DNA from: Bacteroidales bacterium
Lineage (GTDB): Bacteria > Bacteroidota > Bacteroidia > Bacteroidales > VadinHA17
DNA: 46,223 nt
Assembly: GCA_025358455.1 (NCBI GenBank)
Contig: JANYJP010000041.1
Coordinates: 1-46,223 of the forward strand
Direction of reading: 5' to 3'
Shown: positions 7,952 through 17,878 of the stretch, in pieces
Numbering within the stretch: the first letter of the stretch is position 1
Layout of the letters: each line of letters opens with the position of its first letter
Notes under the pieces: model-generated
What the model saw: only the letters and a program-made list of their open reading frames with translations
Told to the model about the DNA's origin: nothing
Databases searched by the model: none
Made by a program: the position numbers and the translations under genes

Positions 7952-9307
7952 CTATTTGATAGGCTGATCTTCAACCTCAAACATTCTTGATAACATACTT
8001 TTAATTTTTTCAGTGAGAGGTATTTTTTCCTCTTCCTGAACTGGAGGTACAAATGTTTCTTCTTTCTCATCCGCATGCTCTAAGACAGGTTCAATTTTTG
8101 GCTTAACGAACTCTGCAGCACTGCCGGCGTTGAATGACTTTTTATAAGTTTCAAGATATTCAAATCCGCGCATTATCAATCCCACACTGGTTGCATACAT
8201 TGGCTGGTTAATCTCATTCTTTGCAGTTCCTGCCAGATGTTCATTCGGTAAACCTATCCTTACATCCATTGCAGTTTTGAACTTCATTAACTGAGGAAGG
8301 TGTTTCAGCATCGCACCACCTCCTGTAATAACAACACCTGCAGCAAGTTTATCAGCATAACCTGAATTCTGAATCTCAAAATTCACTGCATCAATAATCT
8401 CTTCCATCCTTGACTGGATAATATAAGCAAGGCTTTTGAAGGATATCTCTTTAGGTTCCCTGCCACTTATACCGGGTATGGATACAACCTTATCTTCCGG
8501 CGCTATGTCACCCAGGGCAGATCCGTACTGGATTTTGAGCTGTTCTGCATGGCGCTGAAGAATTGCACAACCTTCTTTGATATCCTTTGTAACAACGTTC
8601 CCTCCGAAAGGGATAACAGCTGTATGCCTGATAATGTTATCATAATACACGGCAACATCAGTTGTACCACCGCCAATATCAACCAGCGCCACTCCGGCCT
8701 CTTTTTCATCATCTGTAAGAACAGCATCAGATGAAGCGAGAGGTTCAAGAATCATATCTTTTACCGTAAGGTGTGCTTTCCTTATACATTTTTCAATATT
8801 TTTTGCAGCTGCAACCTGGCCGATCACAATATGAAAATTAGCTTCCAGTCTTCGTCCGCACATGCCAATAGGGCTTTTAACTCCTGTCTCATTATCGACT
8901 ATAAAATTCTGAGGTATTACATGAATAATCTCCTCACCAATGTCGATATGTATCTTGTGCATATCCTCAATTAATTTGAAGACCTCTTCCTTCTGAATTT
9001 CATCATCATAAGCCTCACGCATAATATATCCGCGGCTCTTCATACTCTTAATATGCTGGCCCGCGATCCCAACAAAAACCTCTGAGAAAAGAATACCTGA
9101 TCTTTTCTGTACATCATCCACAGTGGTCTGAATAGCGGTTACTGTTTCTTCAATATTAAGAACCACCCCTCTCTTCACCCCTTTGGAAAGAGCTTTGCTA
9201 AGTCCGAGAATCTCAATCTTTCCATTCTCGTTTTTCTTACCGACAATAGCCACAATTTTTGTGGTTCCAATGTCGATTGCTGCTACATACTGTTCCTTTT
9301 TGCTCAT
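7952..9307 (-). CDS. ftsA: Cell division protein FtsA
   Basis: This actin-like ATPase anchors FtsZ filaments to the inner membrane and recruits later divisome proteins. The 451-residue protein has the phosphate-1 motif IDIGTTKI near 11-18, the SHS2/1C subdomain, the phosphate-2 region VDIGGGTTDVAVY and the adenosine motif GVVITGGGAML. The C-terminus carries an amphipathic segment, EKIKSMLSRMF, suited to membrane targeting. It is eight bases from ftsQ and precedes ftsZ. Confidence 0.97.
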   Translation of the reverse strand: MSKKEQYVAAIDIGTTKIVAIVGKKNENGKIEILGLSKALSKGVKRGVVLNIEETVTAIQTTVDDVQKRSGILFSEVFVGIAGQHIKSMKSRGYIMREAYDDEIQKEEVFKLIEDMHKIHIDIGEEIIHVIPQNFIVDNETGVKSPIGMCGRRLEANFHIVIGQVAAAKNIEKCIRKAHLTVKDMILEPLASSDAVLTDDEKEAGVALVDIGGGTTDVAVYYDNIIRHTAVIPFGGNVVTKDIKEGCAILQRHAEQLKIQYGSALGDIAPEDKVVSIPGISGREPKEISFKSLAYIIQSRMEEIIDAVNFEIQNSGYADKLAAGVVITGGGAMLKHLPQLMKFKTAMDVRIGLPNEHLAGTAKNEINQPMYATSVGLIMRGFEYLETYKKSFNAGSAAEFVKPKIEPVLEHADEKEETFVPPVQEEEKIPLTEKIKSMLSRMFEVEDQPIK

Positions 9308-9315
9308 AAATATGG

Positions 9316-10104
9316 TTATTTCTGATTATCTCTCTTTTTACAAACAATCTGATCCTTAAATTCAAGGTTTATCATTGAATATTTATTCCATCCTACCTTA
9401 GGTAGAACCTTATCGTAAAATGCTGCCAGGTTTCTAAGTTTCCCTTCAAGATTTTCAGTTGTGCCCAGATGGACATACTGGTTGCCAACCCTGGGAATAA
9501 GGTCAATTTCATCATTGTGGTCAACATAGATCTGGTCGATCTGAGCCGACCAGAAATCGTCTTTATTAATATAATTTACCAGGTAATAAATATCCTTTAA
9601 TATTGAGTTTTTAATACTTGTATCAAGTACACTTACTCCGTTAAGCATTGCCGAACTTATGTTAATATTTCCCTCGACAATATGTAGTCTGGGAGTATAA
9701 AGGTTTCTTTTTCTCACAACCACCCCGTCTTCATCTATAAAGAAATCACCGCCATTGTCAGGAATAACTCTCATTACCGGATCGCGCTGATCAGCATATA
9801 CATGCAGAATTCCGTCAATAGAAAAAAAGATTTCTGCTTTCTTTAATTCCCGTAATTCTTTTAACCTGGCTTCAATCTTTGTGATTGAGATTTTTTTAAG
9901 GGGCTGGCCAATTATCTTACCAGTGCTTTCATATACAAGATTTAATATTTGCCGTTTTGTAACAAAATGATAATCAGAAGAATCCCTTAAATCAACAGAT
10001 ATTCCTTTACATATCCGGGTGTTGGCAGTTCTGGCAAGGTAAACCGGTATTGCAATAAGGCATAATACCGGAATAATCAATAATATTTTGAAAACCTTTC
10101 TCAT
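9316..10104 (-). CDS. ftsQ: Cell division protein FtsQ
   Basis: This 262-residue bitopic membrane protein has one N-terminal membrane segment (residues about 5-24) and a periplasmic part with a POTRA-like region (about 30-110). The sequence is weakly conserved, as usual for the family, and identification rests on topology plus its position between murC and ftsA. FtsQ links early and late divisome proteins. Its start overlaps the murC stop by four bases (ATGA), indicating translational coupling. Confidence 0.9.
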   Translation of the reverse strand: MRKVFKILLIIPVLCLIAIPVYLARTANTRICKGISVDLRDSSDYHFVTKRQILNLVYESTGKIIGQPLKKISITKIEARLKELRELKKAEIFFSIDGILHVYADQRDPVMRVIPDNGGDFFIDEDGVVVRKRNLYTPRLHIVEGNINISSAMLNGVSVLDTSIKNSILKDIYYLVNYINKDDFWSAQIDQIYVDHNDEIDLIPRVGNQYVHLGTTENLEGKLRNLAAFYDKVLPKVGWNKYSMINLEFKDQIVCKKRDNQK

Positions 10105-11495
10105 CTGGCTCTTTCCTTTTTCAGCTTCTCTTCAATTGGTTTTACAAGTTGGTCAATATCACCGGCTCCGATTGTTATTAACACATCCAGTTTGCTTACA
10201 TCCAGCTTGTCAGGGATATCCTCTTTTTTTAAAAGTGATTTCTTACCTGATTTCATTTTAACCAGGATCATTTCAGACGATACACCAATAATAGGTTTTT
10301 CGCGCGCAGGATATATCGGAAGAAGTATTGTTTCGTCAAGCTGATCGAGTATGGCAGCAAATCCTTCGGCATGGTCGCGGGTACGTGAAAATAAATGAGG
10401 CTGGAAAATCCCGGTAATTTTTCGTCCTTCGAAATACTCTTTTACAGATGTTATACAGGCCCTTATCTCTTCGGGATGATGAGCATAATCATCTACATAA
10501 GTCAGGCCCGGCTGATTGATCCGAATATCAAATCTTCGGTTCACACCCTGGAAAAGGAGTACGCCTTTTTTGACCTCTGATTCCGTAACTCCGCACATAA
10601 GTGCAATGGCAATTGCTGCAGTAAAATTTTCAATATTTACTATTCCCGGAAAAGCAAAATGAAGGTCATTAATGTTTGTTTCGGGTGTTTTAATATTGAA
10701 TGTGTAATAATCTTCCCCACGTTCAATATCTGATGCCCGGAAATCGGCATCCGCTTCCAGCCCATATGTAAAGCAACTGACTCCTTCAGGAACTACTATT
10801 TCTTTTCTGATCTTATGGTTTACAACAAGGTTACCACCCTTTCTTATCTTACCGCAAAACTCATTATAAGCTTTAACCATTGTTACGCGATCGCCGTAGA
10901 TATCAAGATGATCTGCATCGAGGGATGTAACAACTGCCATTAAGGGTTTGAGTCGATGAAAGGAACGGTCAAACTCGTCGGCCTCCATGACGGTATACCT
11001 GCTTTCCCCTAACAATAGATTTGATCCATAATTCTTTGAAATACCGCCAAGAAATGCAGAGCAGTCAACAGTCGATTGTTTCAGCAAATGTGCAATCATA
11101 GTTGAAACAGTTGTCTTGCCGTGGGTACCTGCAACTGCCAGCGTATCGGTATGTGCTGATATTTCGCCCAGCACCTCTGACCGTTTATACAAGTTGTACT
11201 CTTCAGATCTGAAAAAAGTAAGAATTCTATTTTCGACAGGAATAGCCGGCGTGTAAATAATCAATACCTTGTCTTTTTTTGAAATATTTCCGAACAGTTC
11301 CGGCAAAGCAGAAACATTATCATCATATATAACATTACAGTCTGACTCTGTAAGGGAGTGCGTTATCCTGGTCTCCGACCTGTCATATCCGGCAACAGAA
11401 TAACCACCTTTTGCAAAATAGAGAGCAAGGGCGCTCATGCCGATCCCGCCAATGCCGACAAAATAAATTCCTTCTATATTTTTAAATTCAATCAT
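10101..11495 (-). CDS. murC: UDP-N-acetylmuramate--L-alanine ligase MurC
   Basis: MurC adds L-alanine to UDP-MurNAc, the first peptide-stem step, in the cytoplasm with ATP. The 464-residue protein shows the N-terminal UDP-binding Rossmann loop GIGGIGMSALA (14-24) and the ATP loop GTHGKTT (123-129). It also has the Mur ligase lysine/histidine regions (MEADEFDRS, DYAHHPEEI) and the C-terminal domain. It overlaps murG and ftsQ by four bases at either end. Confidence 0.97.
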   Translation of the reverse strand: MIEFKNIEGIYFVGIGGIGMSALALYFAKGGYSVAGYDRSETRITHSLTESDCNVIYDDNVSALPELFGNISKKDKVLIIYTPAIPVENRILTFFRSEEYNLYKRSEVLGEISAHTDTLAVAGTHGKTTVSTMIAHLLKQSTVDCSAFLGGISKNYGSNLLLGESRYTVMEADEFDRSFHRLKPLMAVVTSLDADHLDIYGDRVTMVKAYNEFCGKIRKGGNLVVNHKIRKEIVVPEGVSCFTYGLEADADFRASDIERGEDYYTFNIKTPETNINDLHFAFPGIVNIENFTAAIAIALMCGVTESEVKKGVLLFQGVNRRFDIRINQPGLTYVDDYAHHPEEIRACITSVKEYFEGRKITGIFQPHLFSRTRDHAEGFAAILDQLDETILLPIYPAREKPIIGVSSEMILVKMKSGKKSLLKKEDIPDKLDVSKLDVLITIGAGDIDQLVKPIEEKLKKERAR

Positions 11496-12604
11496 TTTAC
11501 TGCAAGCTTAAGTACCTCTTCCGCGATCTTTATGTCAGCATCCCTGTCGGCCATCATCAGTATATTATCAGAAAGTTTTTTACGTCTGTTTATGTCAGAA
11601 ACTAATTTAATTGCCTCATCTGCAAGTGTTTTGACGGCCTGAGTGTCGGTTATCAACACTGCCGCATCTTTTTCAGAAAGTGCTTTGGCATTTCTTGTCT
11701 GATGATCTTCGGCAACATTCGGCGAAGGGATCAGGATGGCAGGCTTCCCAACAAGGCATAATTCAGATATTGTCCCGGCGCCCGCTCTTGACACAATTAT
11801 ATCAGCTGCAGCATAGGCGTAATCCATCCTGTTTATAAATCCATGAACTGATATATTTTCACTAAATGAAAGTGAAACCAACGCGTTAATATTTTCAAAG
11901 TAATATTTTCCAGTCTGCCATAACCACTGGCAATCAGAGTCTCTGAGAGTATTAATGTTTTCTGAAAGACTATTATTGATACTTCCTGCTCCCAGCGACC
12001 CTCCCAGAACCAATATTACGGGGAATCCTTTTTTCAGGTTGAAAAATGAGAGAGCTTCATCCCGGAGGTTCTTCAGATTATCATAATTCTGACGAACCGG
12101 GTTCCCGGTTTTTAAAATCTTTTCAGCTGGAAAATACTTATCCATACCGTCATACGCGACACAAATAACTGATGCTCTTCTTGCCAGTAATTTATTTGTC
12201 ACACCCGCGTAGCTGTTCTGTTCCTGGATCAGAGTTGGTATCTTCATAATCCCGGCTTGTCTGAGTACTGGTCCGCTTGCATATCCTCCCACTCCAACAA
12301 CTACATCAGGATCAAATTCGCGAATAATCTTTTTTGCCATTCTCAGGCTTTTGATAAGTTTTAGCAGAACTTTGAAGTTTTTCAAAGTTAGTCTCCGGTA
12401 TAATCCTGCAACGGGTAATCCCACTATCTTATAACCAGCTGCCGGGATTTTCTCCATTTCCATTCTTCCTTCAGCGCCTACAAAAAGGATTTCAATGTCA
12501 GGCTCGATCTTTCTGAGTGCATTGGCAATAGAAATTGCCGGAAAGATATGCCCCCCGGTACCGCCACCGCTGATAATCACCTTTTTATGTATTTGCAGGC
12601 TCAT
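11492..12604 (-). CDS. murG: UDP-GlcNAc:lipid I N-acetylglucosaminyltransferase MurG
   Basis: MurG adds GlcNAc to lipid I at the inner membrane face, giving lipid II. The frame is open to an ATG at 12667, but the start at 12604 (MSLQIHKKVIISGGGTGGHIFPA) places the glycine-rich lipid-binding loop near residue 10, as in the family. It gives 370 residues and a 20-base overlap with ftsW. Other landmarks are LGGSLGA, the UDP-GlcNAc region SRAGAGTISELCLVGKPAILIP and AEDHQTRNA. It belongs to glycosyltransferase family 28. Confidence 0.96.
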   Translation of the reverse strand: MSLQIHKKVIISGGGTGGHIFPAISIANALRKIEPDIEILFVGAEGRMEMEKIPAAGYKIVGLPVAGLYRRLTLKNFKVLLKLIKSLRMAKKIIREFDPDVVVGVGGYASGPVLRQAGIMKIPTLIQEQNSYAGVTNKLLARRASVICVAYDGMDKYFPAEKILKTGNPVRQNYDNLKNLRDEALSFFNLKKGFPVILVLGGSLGAGSINNSLSENINTLRDSDCQWLWQTGKYYFENINALVSLSFSENISVHGFINRMDYAYAAADIIVSRAGAGTISELCLVGKPAILIPSPNVAEDHQTRNAKALSEKDAAVLITDTQAVKTLADEAIKLVSDINRRKKLSDNILMMADRDADIKIAEEVLKLAVK

Positions 12605-13796
12605 ATATCTTGTCTCCTTCGTCTGAAATTTCCTCATCAGGAAGCTCTTCTTTTTTAATCCGGGCATTTACAACCCGGCTAACACTCAGTATTGCTCCAA
12701 TAGAAAAACTCATCATAAGAACAGAAGTTCTTCCCCAACTGACCATTGGAAGCGTTTGTCCGGTAACCGGGAATAACCCCACAGCAACAAGCATATTCAG
12801 CATTGCCTGCATAACAATCATTACAATGAGTCCCAAAACAAGAAAGGCAGGAAATGCCGTCTCGCATTTTTTAGCTATAGTTATCCCCCTGAATAATAAT
12901 ATCATATAGGCAAGAATAAGGGGAATTGCTCCAAACAATAACCCATATTCCTCTATTATAATTGCAAAAATAAAGTCAGAATTTGATTGGGGAAGCATAT
13001 TACGCTGAGTGCTTTTGCCTGGTGCTTTGCCAAATATGCCTCCTGTTGATATTGCTATCTTAGCCTGATTAGACTGATAATCTCCATCCTCATCAGTGGC
13101 GCCTGAGAAATAGTGTTCTATCCTGTTTTTCCAGACCTGAACCCTGTTAGTTTTTGAAACCATTGTAAGAACCAGGGCAAACAATATTATGGCCACAACC
13201 CCTATGCCGATATAAGCGATAAGAAATTTAAAGGGAACTCTTCCTATAAACATAATAACCAGGCTCATACCAAAAATCATAACTGCAGTTGAAAGGTTCT
13301 CAGGCATGATCAGACCGCAGATAATTGCAACAGGGAAAAGCAGGTATTTTGTTACAAGCATGAAATTATCCAGTTTGTCCTGATACTTTGCCAAAGTTCT
13401 GGCAAGATAAAGGACAAGTGCAACCTTTGCTACATCTGAAGTCTGAAGACGGAATCCTGTTCCCGGAATAACCAGCCAGCGGGTTGCTTCGTTAACCCTT
13501 GATCCGAAAGCAAACGTGAGTATCAATAATCCTGCCGACCCGATCAGTATTAAACCGGCCATCGAAAAGTAAATCCTGTAGGGAAGATAGTGTACTACTA
13601 CAATAATAACCAGACTCAAAAGGAGCATTAAGAACTGACTCCTTAGAAAGTATGTGGTATTGCCCCCATATTTCATAAAGGCTACCCCTGCAGAAGAGCT
13701 GTAAACAGCCAGCAGGGAATAGATCATAAAGAGAGCAACAAGACCCCATAGCGCCCTATCTCCTTTAAATGTCTTTGTAAGCCAGCCTTGTTGCAT
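12585..13796 (-). CDS. ftsW: Septal peptidoglycan glycosyltransferase FtsW (SEDS)
   Basis: This 403-residue polytopic protein has about ten membrane segments and the SEDS family pattern. FtsW polymerises lipid II at the septum with its partner transpeptidase, encoded four genes upstream. The late signature region (about 342-362) reads FPVTGQTLPMVSWGRTS where the textbook form has SYGGS; the proline and TG/LP positions are kept. The C-terminal cytoplasmic tail is acidic. It starts 12 bases after murD and its end overlaps murG. Confidence 0.95.
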   Translation of the reverse strand: MQQGWLTKTFKGDRALWGLVALFMIYSLLAVYSSSAGVAFMKYGGNTTYFLRSQFLMLLLSLVIIVVVHYLPYRIYFSMAGLILIGSAGLLILTFAFGSRVNEATRWLVIPGTGFRLQTSDVAKVALVLYLARTLAKYQDKLDNFMLVTKYLLFPVAIICGLIMPENLSTAVMIFGMSLVIMFIGRVPFKFLIAYIGIGVVAIILFALVLTMVSKTNRVQVWKNRIEHYFSGATDEDGDYQSNQAKIAISTGGIFGKAPGKSTQRNMLPQSNSDFIFAIIIEEYGLLFGAIPLILAYMILLFRGITIAKKCETAFPAFLVLGLIVMIVMQAMLNMLVAVGLFPVTGQTLPMVSWGRTSVLMMSFSIGAILSVSRVVNARIKKEELPDEEISDEGDKIYEPANT

Positions 13797-13808
13797 TCAG
13801 TTCTCTAA

Positions 13809-15146
13809 TTAAAGGTTTCTCACTGCTTCTTTAAACTGACGACCCCTGTCTTCATAATTTTTAAAGAGATCGAAGCTGGCACAAGCAGGTGATAACAATA
13901 CAGTTTCACCCTTTTTAGCCAGGTAATATGAAGACCGGACAGCCTCTTCCATCGATGTTGTTTCCACTATTGTTGATACCTTATCTTTAAAAGCCTCAAT
14001 AATCTTTTTGTTATCCTTGCCAAGACAGACTATAGCTTTGACCTTCTTCAATACTACGGGAAATAATTCCGAATAGTCATTCCCCTTATCAACACCCCCA
14101 ACTATCCATACAATATCACTCTCCATGCACTCAATAGCATACCATGTTGAATTTACATTTGTTGCTTTTGAATCATTAATAAAATTAATACCACAGACAG
14201 TTATTACCTGTTCCAACCGGTGTTCAACTCCCTGAAAATCAGTGAGACTTTCCCTGATTATATCCTTACGGATGTTTAGAACTTTCCCGGCAATGGCTGC
14301 TGCCATTGAGTTGTAAGTGTTGTGACGGCCTTTGAGTGCCAATTCATGAATAGTCATAAGGTTTGTTTTATTAGGGAAATCTATAATCAATTGGTTATTA
14401 TCAATATAAGCAGTCATTCCTTCCTTTATTTCATCGGAAAAAGGAAGAAGAGTCATTCCGTAGTGTTTCTTTGACAATTCAGACCTGATGACCGGATCAC
14501 CTTCCCAGAAAATCAGAAAATCAGATTTCTGCTGGTTTTGGGTTATTCTGAATTTTGAATCAATATAATTCTGAAGTTTGTAACCATATCTGTCGAGATG
14601 ATCAGGTGTAATATTCATCAGAACAGCTATGTCAGCTTTGAATTCATACATACCATCGAGCTGGAAACTACTCAGTTCAATCACATAATAATCATAAGGT
14701 CCTTCTGCTACTGCCATAGCAAAGCTGTTGCCAACATTACCGGTCATCGCAACCTTCATACCTGCCTTATTAAGGATATGATAGATCAGGTTTGTAACTG
14801 TAGTCTTGCCATTGCTCCCCGTTACGCATATTTTCATTCCGGTGCAATACCTCCCTGCAAATTCTATTTCAGAAATTACAGGAATCCCCTTTTCGCGAAG
14901 CTTTAAAATAATGGGAGCATCTTCATGAATACCCGGGCTCTTAATAACCTCATCAGCAGAGAGGATAATATTTTCATCATGCTTCCCTTCCTCCCATTTT
15001 ACTTTGTGACTATCAAGTATTTCCTTATATTTATCTTTTATCTGACCTTTGTCGGATACAAACACTTCAAATCCATGTTTTTGCGCCAGTACAGCTGATC
15101 CTGCGCCACTTTCTCCTGCTCCCAGTATAACAATCTTCTTCTTCAT
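13809..15146 (-). CDS. murD: UDP-N-acetylmuramoylalanine--D-glutamate ligase MurD
   Basis: MurD adds D-glutamate to UDP-MurNAc-L-Ala. The 445-residue protein starts with a dinucleotide-like UDP-binding loop (LGAGESGAGSA, 8-18) and has the ATP loop GSNGKTT (110-116), the NITPDHLDRY stretch and the C-terminal motif NDSKATN typical of MurD. It begins four bases after mraY and lies in the same polycistronic run. Confidence 0.97.
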   Translation of the reverse strand: MKKKIVILGAGESGAGSAVLAQKHGFEVFVSDKGQIKDKYKEILDSHKVKWEEGKHDENIILSADEVIKSPGIHEDAPIILKLREKGIPVISEIEFAGRYCTGMKICVTGSNGKTTVTNLIYHILNKAGMKVAMTGNVGNSFAMAVAEGPYDYYVIELSSFQLDGMYEFKADIAVLMNITPDHLDRYGYKLQNYIDSKFRITQNQQKSDFLIFWEGDPVIRSELSKKHYGMTLLPFSDEIKEGMTAYIDNNQLIIDFPNKTNLMTIHELALKGRHNTYNSMAAAIAGKVLNIRKDIIRESLTDFQGVEHRLEQVITVCGINFINDSKATNVNSTWYAIECMESDIVWIVGGVDKGNDYSELFPVVLKKVKAIVCLGKDNKKIIEAFKDKVSTIVETTSMEEAVRSSYYLAKKGETVLLSPACASFDLFKNYEDRGRQFKEAVRNL

Positions 15147-15150
15147 TTTC

Positions 15151-16407
15151 TTATCTGATCTTGAGCGTCACAATACTAATTACAGCCAAAATAATTGCCA
15201 CGATCCAGAACCGTATAACGATCTTCGGTTCAGGATACCCCTGTTTCTGATAATGATGGTGAAGGGGTGCCATCAGGAATATTCTCCTGCCCACTCCATA
15301 TTTTTTCTTAGTTCTTTTGAACCAGGCAACCTGCATTACAACTGACAGGTTCTCAACCAGGAATATCCCGCAAAGGATTGGTATTAAAAGTTCTTTTCTT
15401 ATTATAATCGCAAACACTGCAATTATACCTCCCAGGGCAAGGCTCCCGGTATCGCCCATAAAGACCTGCGCGGGAAATGAATTGTACCACAAAAAACCAA
15501 TTGTTGCGCCGATAAATGCGCTGGCGAAAATTACCAGCTCCTCGGAGTTAGGGATATACATTATATTTAAATACTTCGCATAGATTATATTACTCGACAG
15601 ATATGCCAGTATTCCCAAAGCTGTGCCTATTACAGCCGATGTGCCGGTAGCAAGTCCGTCAAGGCCGTCAGTAAGATTGGCACCGTTCGAGACTGAAGTA
15701 ACAATGAATATTACAATTATAACAAAGGCAATCCATGTAAATGGCCGACGATGGTCTTCACCTATAAATGAAACCAGCCACGAATAATCAAACTCATTGT
15801 TCTTAATAAACGGTATTGTAGTTTTGGTTGATTTTCTTTCCATGGGTATTTCAACCTGGGATGAATATGTAACGGACGGATCCAGAAGTTCAGTTTTCTC
15901 TCTTAACGACAGGTCGGAAATGGGAACCTTTTCCACTATAATTACATCGTGACTGAAAAAAAGTACCATGCCGACAATAAAACCAAGGACTATCTGTCCG
16001 ACAACCTTAAACTTTCCTTCCAGACCAGCTTTATTTTTTTTGAATATTTTAATATAGTCATCGAGAAACCCTATGAGGCCAAGCCATATGGTAGTTATCA
16101 GCATAAGAATTACGTAGATATTATCGAGCCGCGCAAACAACAGAGTAGGAATTACAATAGATGCAAGTATTATAATCCCGCCCATTGAAGGTGTGCCCCT
16201 TTTCTGATATTGACCCTCAAGCCCAAGATCTCTTACAACCTCACCTACCTGTTTGACCTGAAGATATCGTATTATCCGTTTCCCAATAAGAAGCGAAATA
16301 AAGAGTGAAGTAATAACCGCGGCAGCTGACCTGAAAGAGATAAAGTTAAAAACACCTGCTCCGGGAAAGTTGAGTGTATGAAGATATTTGAACAGATAGT
16401 ATAGCAT
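15151..16407 (-). CDS. mraY: Phospho-MurNAc-pentapeptide transferase MraY
   Basis: This integral membrane enzyme transfers phospho-MurNAc-pentapeptide to undecaprenyl phosphate, forming lipid I. The 418-residue protein has about ten membrane segments and the family motifs GTPSMGG, LDDYIK (Asp-Asp), [10 protein letters not shown] and, near the C-terminus, MAPLHHHYQ. It is longer than the roughly 360-residue proteobacterial enzyme. The extra length is mainly a hydrophilic insert at about 155-225 between membrane segments, which Bacteroidota homologues generally share. Confidence 0.97.
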   Translation of the reverse strand: MLYYLFKYLHTLNFPGAGVFNFISFRSAAAVITSLFISLLIGKRIIRYLQVKQVGEVVRDLGLEGQYQKRGTPSMGGIIILASIVIPTLLFARLDNIYVILMLITTIWLGLIGFLDDYIKIFKKNKAGLEGKFKVVGQIVLGFIVGMVLFFSHDVIIVEKVPISDLSLREKTELLDPSVTYSSQVEIPMERKSTKTTIPFIKNNEFDYSWLVSFIGEDHRRPFTWIAFVIIVIFIVTSVSNGANLTDGLDGLATGTSAVIGTALGILAYLSSNIIYAKYLNIMYIPNSEELVIFASAFIGATIGFLWYNSFPAQVFMGDTGSLALGGIIAVFAIIIRKELLIPILCGIFLVENLSVVMQVAWFKRTKKKYGVGRRIFLMAPLHHHYQKQGYPEPKIVIRFWIVAIILAVISIVTLKIR

Positions 16408-16419
16408 CTTTTCTTTGTT

Positions 16420-17877
16420 TTACTTAAGTAATAATGCATTTTTCAATTCTTCCCTGTCATCGAAGTGATGTTTCACTCCCATAATTTCCTGGTAGGTTTC
16501 ATGACCCTTTCCGGCAACCAGGATCACATCTCCCGGTTTAGCCAGCATAACTGCTGTCCTGATAGCTTCATGCCTGTCGGAAATTCTAAGTGTTTTACGT
16601 TTAAGGTCAGGTGTAATTCCGGCTTCCATGTCATCAATAATTTTTTCAGGATCTTCTGTTCTGGGATTGTCGGATGTGAGAATTAGTTTATCACTACCCA
16701 GCGCAGAAATTGCTGCCATCTCAGGACGCTTAGTTTTATCCCTGTCGCCTCCCGCCCCCACAACCGTTATGAGCTGCACTCCACCCTCCCTGATTTTATT
16801 AAGTGTATCGATTACATTTAAAAGTGCATCGGGGGTATGGGCATAATCGACAATACCGGAAATGCCTCCGGCAGATTTTATAACTTCAAGTCTTCCGGCA
16901 ACAGAATGAAGATCACTCAGTATTGTGAGTATCTCCTTTTCGGATGCTCCCAGAAGCTCCGAAGAGGCAAATACTGCCAGCAGATTTGAGGCATTAAACT
17001 CACCTATGAAGCGCGTCCATACTTCCTTCCCCTGAATCTTTAAAGACATTCCTTCAAAAGTCTGCTCAATTATATTGCAACGGTAATCAGCCATTGCCCT
17101 TACAGAAAACGTATAGTGGCGTGCCTTACAGTTTTGCAGCATAACACTTCCATTTTTGTCATCAATATTTACAAGTGCAAAAGATTTTTCGGGCAATGAG
17201 TCAAAGAATCTTTTTTTTGCTTTCAGATAATTTTCGAAGGTCTTATGATAGTCGAGGTGATCGTGAGTAAGATTTGAAAAGATACCACCTGCAAATTTCA
17301 ATCCTGCTATCCTCTGCTGATCAGCCGAATGAGAGCTCACTTCCATGAATGCATAGTCGCAACCAGCAGTTACCATTTCAGACAACAGCCTGTTGAGCTG
17401 TACCGGATCTGGCGTAGTATGAGTTGCAGGAAATTCCTTAGCATTAATATAATTGCAGACAGTTGAAAACAACCCGCATTTATATCCCAGCTGCAAAAAC
17501 ATTCTGTAAAGAAGTGTTGCGATAGTTGTTTTACCATTTGTACCGGTTACTCCAACCAGCTTAAGTGATTCGGAAGGGTTACCGAAAAAATTCGACGCAG
17601 CCAGCCCGAGAGCTTTGGATGAATCGGTCGTCTTTATCCAGCTGATTTTCTTATCCTGATTCTCAGGAAGTGTTTCACATATAATAGCTACCGCTCCTGA
17701 CTTCACGGCTGAATTAATAAAATCATGACCATCGGAATTATATCCTTTTACAGCCACAAAAAGAGATCCTGTGGTCACATTTCGTGAATCAAATTCAATA
17801 CCTGAAACAGTGATCCCTGTTTTGCCTGTCAGGGAAACTATCTCAATGTCTTTTAATACTTCATCTATATTCATCAT
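16420..17877 (-). CDS. murE: UDP-MurNAc-tripeptide synthetase MurE
   Basis: MurE adds the third residue of the peptide stem. The 485-residue protein has the ATP loop GTNGKTT (112-118), the THDHLDYH region and the motif DNPR (403-406), which in characterised enzymes selects meso-diaminopimelate. The wall is therefore probably of the DAP type. The start at 17877 (MMNIDEV) lies one base after the ftsI stop; the second Met is an equally good start. Confidence 0.97.
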   Translation of the reverse strand: MMNIDEVLKDIEIVSLTGKTGITVSGIEFDSRNVTTGSLFVAVKGYNSDGHDFINSAVKSGAVAIICETLPENQDKKISWIKTTDSSKALGLAASNFFGNPSESLKLVGVTGTNGKTTIATLLYRMFLQLGYKCGLFSTVCNYINAKEFPATHTTPDPVQLNRLLSEMVTAGCDYAFMEVSSHSADQQRIAGLKFAGGIFSNLTHDHLDYHKTFENYLKAKKRFFDSLPEKSFALVNIDDKNGSVMLQNCKARHYTFSVRAMADYRCNIIEQTFEGMSLKIQGKEVWTRFIGEFNASNLLAVFASSELLGASEKEILTILSDLHSVAGRLEVIKSAGGISGIVDYAHTPDALLNVIDTLNKIREGGVQLITVVGAGGDRDKTKRPEMAAISALGSDKLILTSDNPRTEDPEKIIDDMEAGITPDLKRKTLRISDRHEAIRTAVMLAKPGDVILVAGKGHETYQEIMGVKHHFDDREELKNALLLK

Positions 17878-17878
17878 C

